Source: Prostheceraeus crozeri
Taxonomy: Eukaryota > Platyhelminthes > Polycladida > Euryleptidae
Direction: 5' to 3'
DNA: 64,000 nt
Assembly (NCBI GenBank): GCA_907163375.1
Contig: CAJQUW010007067.1
Span: 372,001-436,000, forward strand
Shown piece by piece: positions 61,422 to 64,000 of the stretch (the stretch's first letter is position 1; every line of letters begins with the position of its first letter). The notes beneath the pieces were generated by a model. It had not been told where the DNA came from and did no database searches. It saw nothing but the letters and a program-made list of their open reading frames with translations. The position numbers were made by a program, and so were the translations under genes.

Positions 61422-61805
61422 TCGTGCGTCGCTTGCGGATTGCTGTGAATTCCTTCAAACGGCTCCGATCGCCACGAATCCTTCAGATTCGAAGAATTCA
61501 GATCATGGTGCAAAACTTTTCTCGATAATGTTTGGCCTTCGATCATTATTAAAAATGTTAGCAGGCGTGCAAAAAAAAAACGTTCACAAACTTCTCTGTA
61601 GAACCTTACATCGACATTGTCTCTTTGCTGTGTGATTCGGTTGATAACAATCACTGAAACTTCGCACAATTTGGCGTTTTTAATGTTGAACTGGCTGGCC
61701 ATTGTTCGATTGCTATGGTATTATGGCAGCAGATTGTGCCATTTCATCAACGTTACATGCTCCAATGTTTCCTTTCTAGGCAAACAGAAGAAGAGACGAC
61801 CTGTC
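61422..61805 (-). repeat. dispersed repeat with fossil coding pattern, copy 2
   Basis: Inverted partner of 20706-21066. The minus-strand frame begins at ATG near 61702 (MASQFNIKNAKLCEVSVIVI, then NRITQQRDNVDVRFYREVCE) and stays open to 61328 through a poly-T slippage-like run (about 61568-61577). After that run its frame differs from copy 1. Family not recognised. Confidence 0.55.
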
Positions 61806-64000
61806 TTATTCTGTGTCATATTCTCGCACTCATAACTGTCATTGTTGCATATTTCAGTAGCTTTATCCAAAGTTAAAAGTACTTAGGCATTGTCTTCAGA
61901 AAGCTAAGAGCAAGCTATATCGTCACAGGTTGATTTATTCAACATTTAGCATTTCTAAATATTTTAAGCTAGCTTGGACCTTTTCGAGCCACACTGAAAA
62001 GCCTATAAGGGAGGAGAAGCAGCGTCTTTCTATATGTACACGTGAACTAGCACTCTGCAATCATCATGACTGCAAGTTGAAATGCTTGAGATTTGATGTC
62101 TCTCTTTGACTTAATATTCGTAATGTACCAACAAGTCTAATGTTGAGGAAAGTATATTATGGCAATGGTTGGTTCTGTGACGGGACAGCCATAGGCTAAA
62201 AATAGCAACAAACATTGCAAAAACTTAGAATGCACTTTAAATGTAATGTCCCAATGAAATTGCTCATTTTCAGTATTCAACGAACAAATCGACAGTATTC
62301 CCCGCCGTTTGCTTTATTTAAATTGTTGTTGTATTTGACATTTCTATATCAGATCTCGCCAGTGTAATTGAAACGCTACGGTCACAAAAAGGAACATGCT
62401 ATGCCATGGATGAATATCATAGGAAGTAGAGCCAATTAATTTTCATACTTGTTATTTTACGAATAAGATCATGCAAATCATATGGATCAATCTTCATGCA
62501 CTGTGTCTTCCAGTGTACAGACAATTTTATGCCCAGTCCCTTGTTTAATGACAAAAACCAAGCAACATTAAATGGCACATTTTGAGCTCGCGATTGATCT
62601 GAAATGTATATCGTACAAAAATATATCATCAGCTGGAGAAGACAGCAAGCTCCGAAAAGTACTTTGGTGAAAACGTTTATCTATGAGCAAATATCGCCAG
62701 CTTAATGCATTGATCTTTCAGTGACGTCTTTCAACCTGGTAATTATTAAAGGTCTTTCAGTAGCACACTACACCGTATTCGACTAAAGCTGAGTATACAA
62801 CAAGAAATAGCAAAATCAAATAATAGCTGAATGTTTTCAATACGATATCAGCGCTTTCGGCCGCATAACAGATAATTGTGATTTTATGTTTGATGTAGAC
62901 ATTTTTAAATTCAACTTGTTTATCTGAACTGATTTTTGAGTTCAATGCTTTATAGTTTATGATGAATACCCTGATAGAGTCGACGATGAGGTTGTTGACG
63001 ATCAGTTGACCGTCTACTATAAAATGATAAAACTCCGATGTCAATGAGTTTATTAATTCCCAAATGATGGTCTGAGACATTGCTATTGCTTGCTCTTGTA
63101 GATGACACGACATTCAATTTCACTGTTTCAGACGCAAACACTGAGCTGTTTATCTTTTTTTATTTGTTCAGTCAACTTCTTCACTGGCAATTAAAGATCT
63201 TTAGAATGATCAAATGTCACATCCCTTTATTTACTGCGAAAGGTCAGTGTATGCACACAACATTAACCCTTTCATTCTCAAAATTTACCCTATCAGGACC
63301 GGGCGATTTTTAGCGGCGTAGTACTTTCCCCCCTTCAAATATTTTCTTCAAATGCAATCAGCGGGCGTTATAGCGATCGCACGAAGTCAGGAGAAGTGTT
63401 ATTAGAATCGCATTGATCTCCTCTGTCTTTTGATAACAAATGGTTAACCAAATCTTTTCGGCTTTTGGTCTTTTTGAACCTTTGGGATTAACATGCAAAT
63501 TTTGTTACAAAATATGCGGCTCGAAATGTCGTCAAAAGGGCACAATATACATAAAAAGTTTAAATGGAGGCTAAAATCTACTAGATCATTGATTTACATG
63601 CGATGCACGAGTTTTGCTCAATCATTGATTTGGATTTCTTGTTTATGATAAGTTTCATATCATTTATTTGCCACGTAAATGTACGAATCAATGAATTATC
63701 TCCAGCAATGGGATCATTCACTGAAAATTATCGCATTTCCCTTTATAACATATCACATGTTGGCTATGTGTTTTTCTGTTCATTTATTCCTTTGATTTCT
63801 AATTGATTGTAAATGAAACGGGAAGAGGTGCTCTTCGCAAATCAGAAGACGCTTCCTAAACACTTGAAGATGTAACTAACGATAAAATATGTGTAATTCA
63901 TCACATTTAACACATTCTTATCCTCGGTGTGTCTTGTAATAACACGTAAGTTCCAAGCTAACCGATAATTAAATATTCTAATTTTATGGTTTGTGGATTA
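61806..64000. other. unassigned AT-rich DNA
   Basis: Overlapping minus-strand frames at 62757-63141 have no known motifs. No other feature. Confidence 0.4.

Noticed and set aside
1..64000. CRISPR array, bacterial operons or phage genes
   Set aside because: No regular short repeat-spacer pattern, no ribosome-binding sites or compact gene runs; all coding remnants are of eukaryotic mobile elements.

Overview
This is AT-rich, intron- and repeat-laden eukaryotic DNA, most likely from an invertebrate animal. The evidence is the absence of dense ORFs, AATAAA poly(A) signals, and a mix of metazoan transposable elements: piggyBac, Penelope-like (GIY-YIG), CR1/Jockey-like and other LINEs, BEL/Pao, Tc1, PIF/Harbinger, a Crypton-type tyrosine recombinase and several hAT-like or foldback MITE families. 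The species cannot be fixed from the sequence. Almost every recognisable coding stretch belongs to a mobile element, and most are broken. The one convincing host-gene piece is a GC-rich terminal exon (about 6556-6839, minus strand) for a cysteine-rich peptide.

Layout. 1-1443: piggyBac transposase pseudogene. 2200-2645: Penelope-like 3' end. 2750-3185: CpG-rich minisatellite. 6556-6839: host terminal exon, followed by a LINE reverse-transcriptase tail (6887-7387). 7388-12896: a foldback-like element whose long inverted arms are arrays of a 149/142-bp repeat around a single-ORF core. The interrupted LINE resumes at 12897. 13274-23300: several MITE families (TA-flanked long-TIR, CRE-containing, hAT-like, foldback). 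28100-33060: a decayed BEL/Pao retrotransposon with a MITE inserted in its gag. 33342-34602: Tc1 element. 35966-36350: Harbinger fragment. 36489-38194: nested hAT-type MITEs. 38770-44352: LINE fragments separated by unassigned DNA. 48744-52024: TCATGA-rich element, SINE, LINE fragment and another MITE. 54519-56141: Crypton-like element. 60529-61115: LINE tail. The rest is unassigned AT-rich DNA.

The outstanding object is the 5.5-kb foldback-like element. Its ORF (530 codons from the first ATG) is not a transposase family I can name. It resembles a multi-copy, uncharacterised invertebrate protein family marked by motifs such as NYARWG, SLEQSVN, YP-T-YPLS-DGT-KT-KS and FD-Y-SIKD-ER. Removing the element and one copy of TGTAGA rejoins the surrounding LINE reading frame, which fixes the element's ends and shows that it moved as a unit. 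Several other nested insertions can be resolved in the same way, giving a relative age order for the elements.
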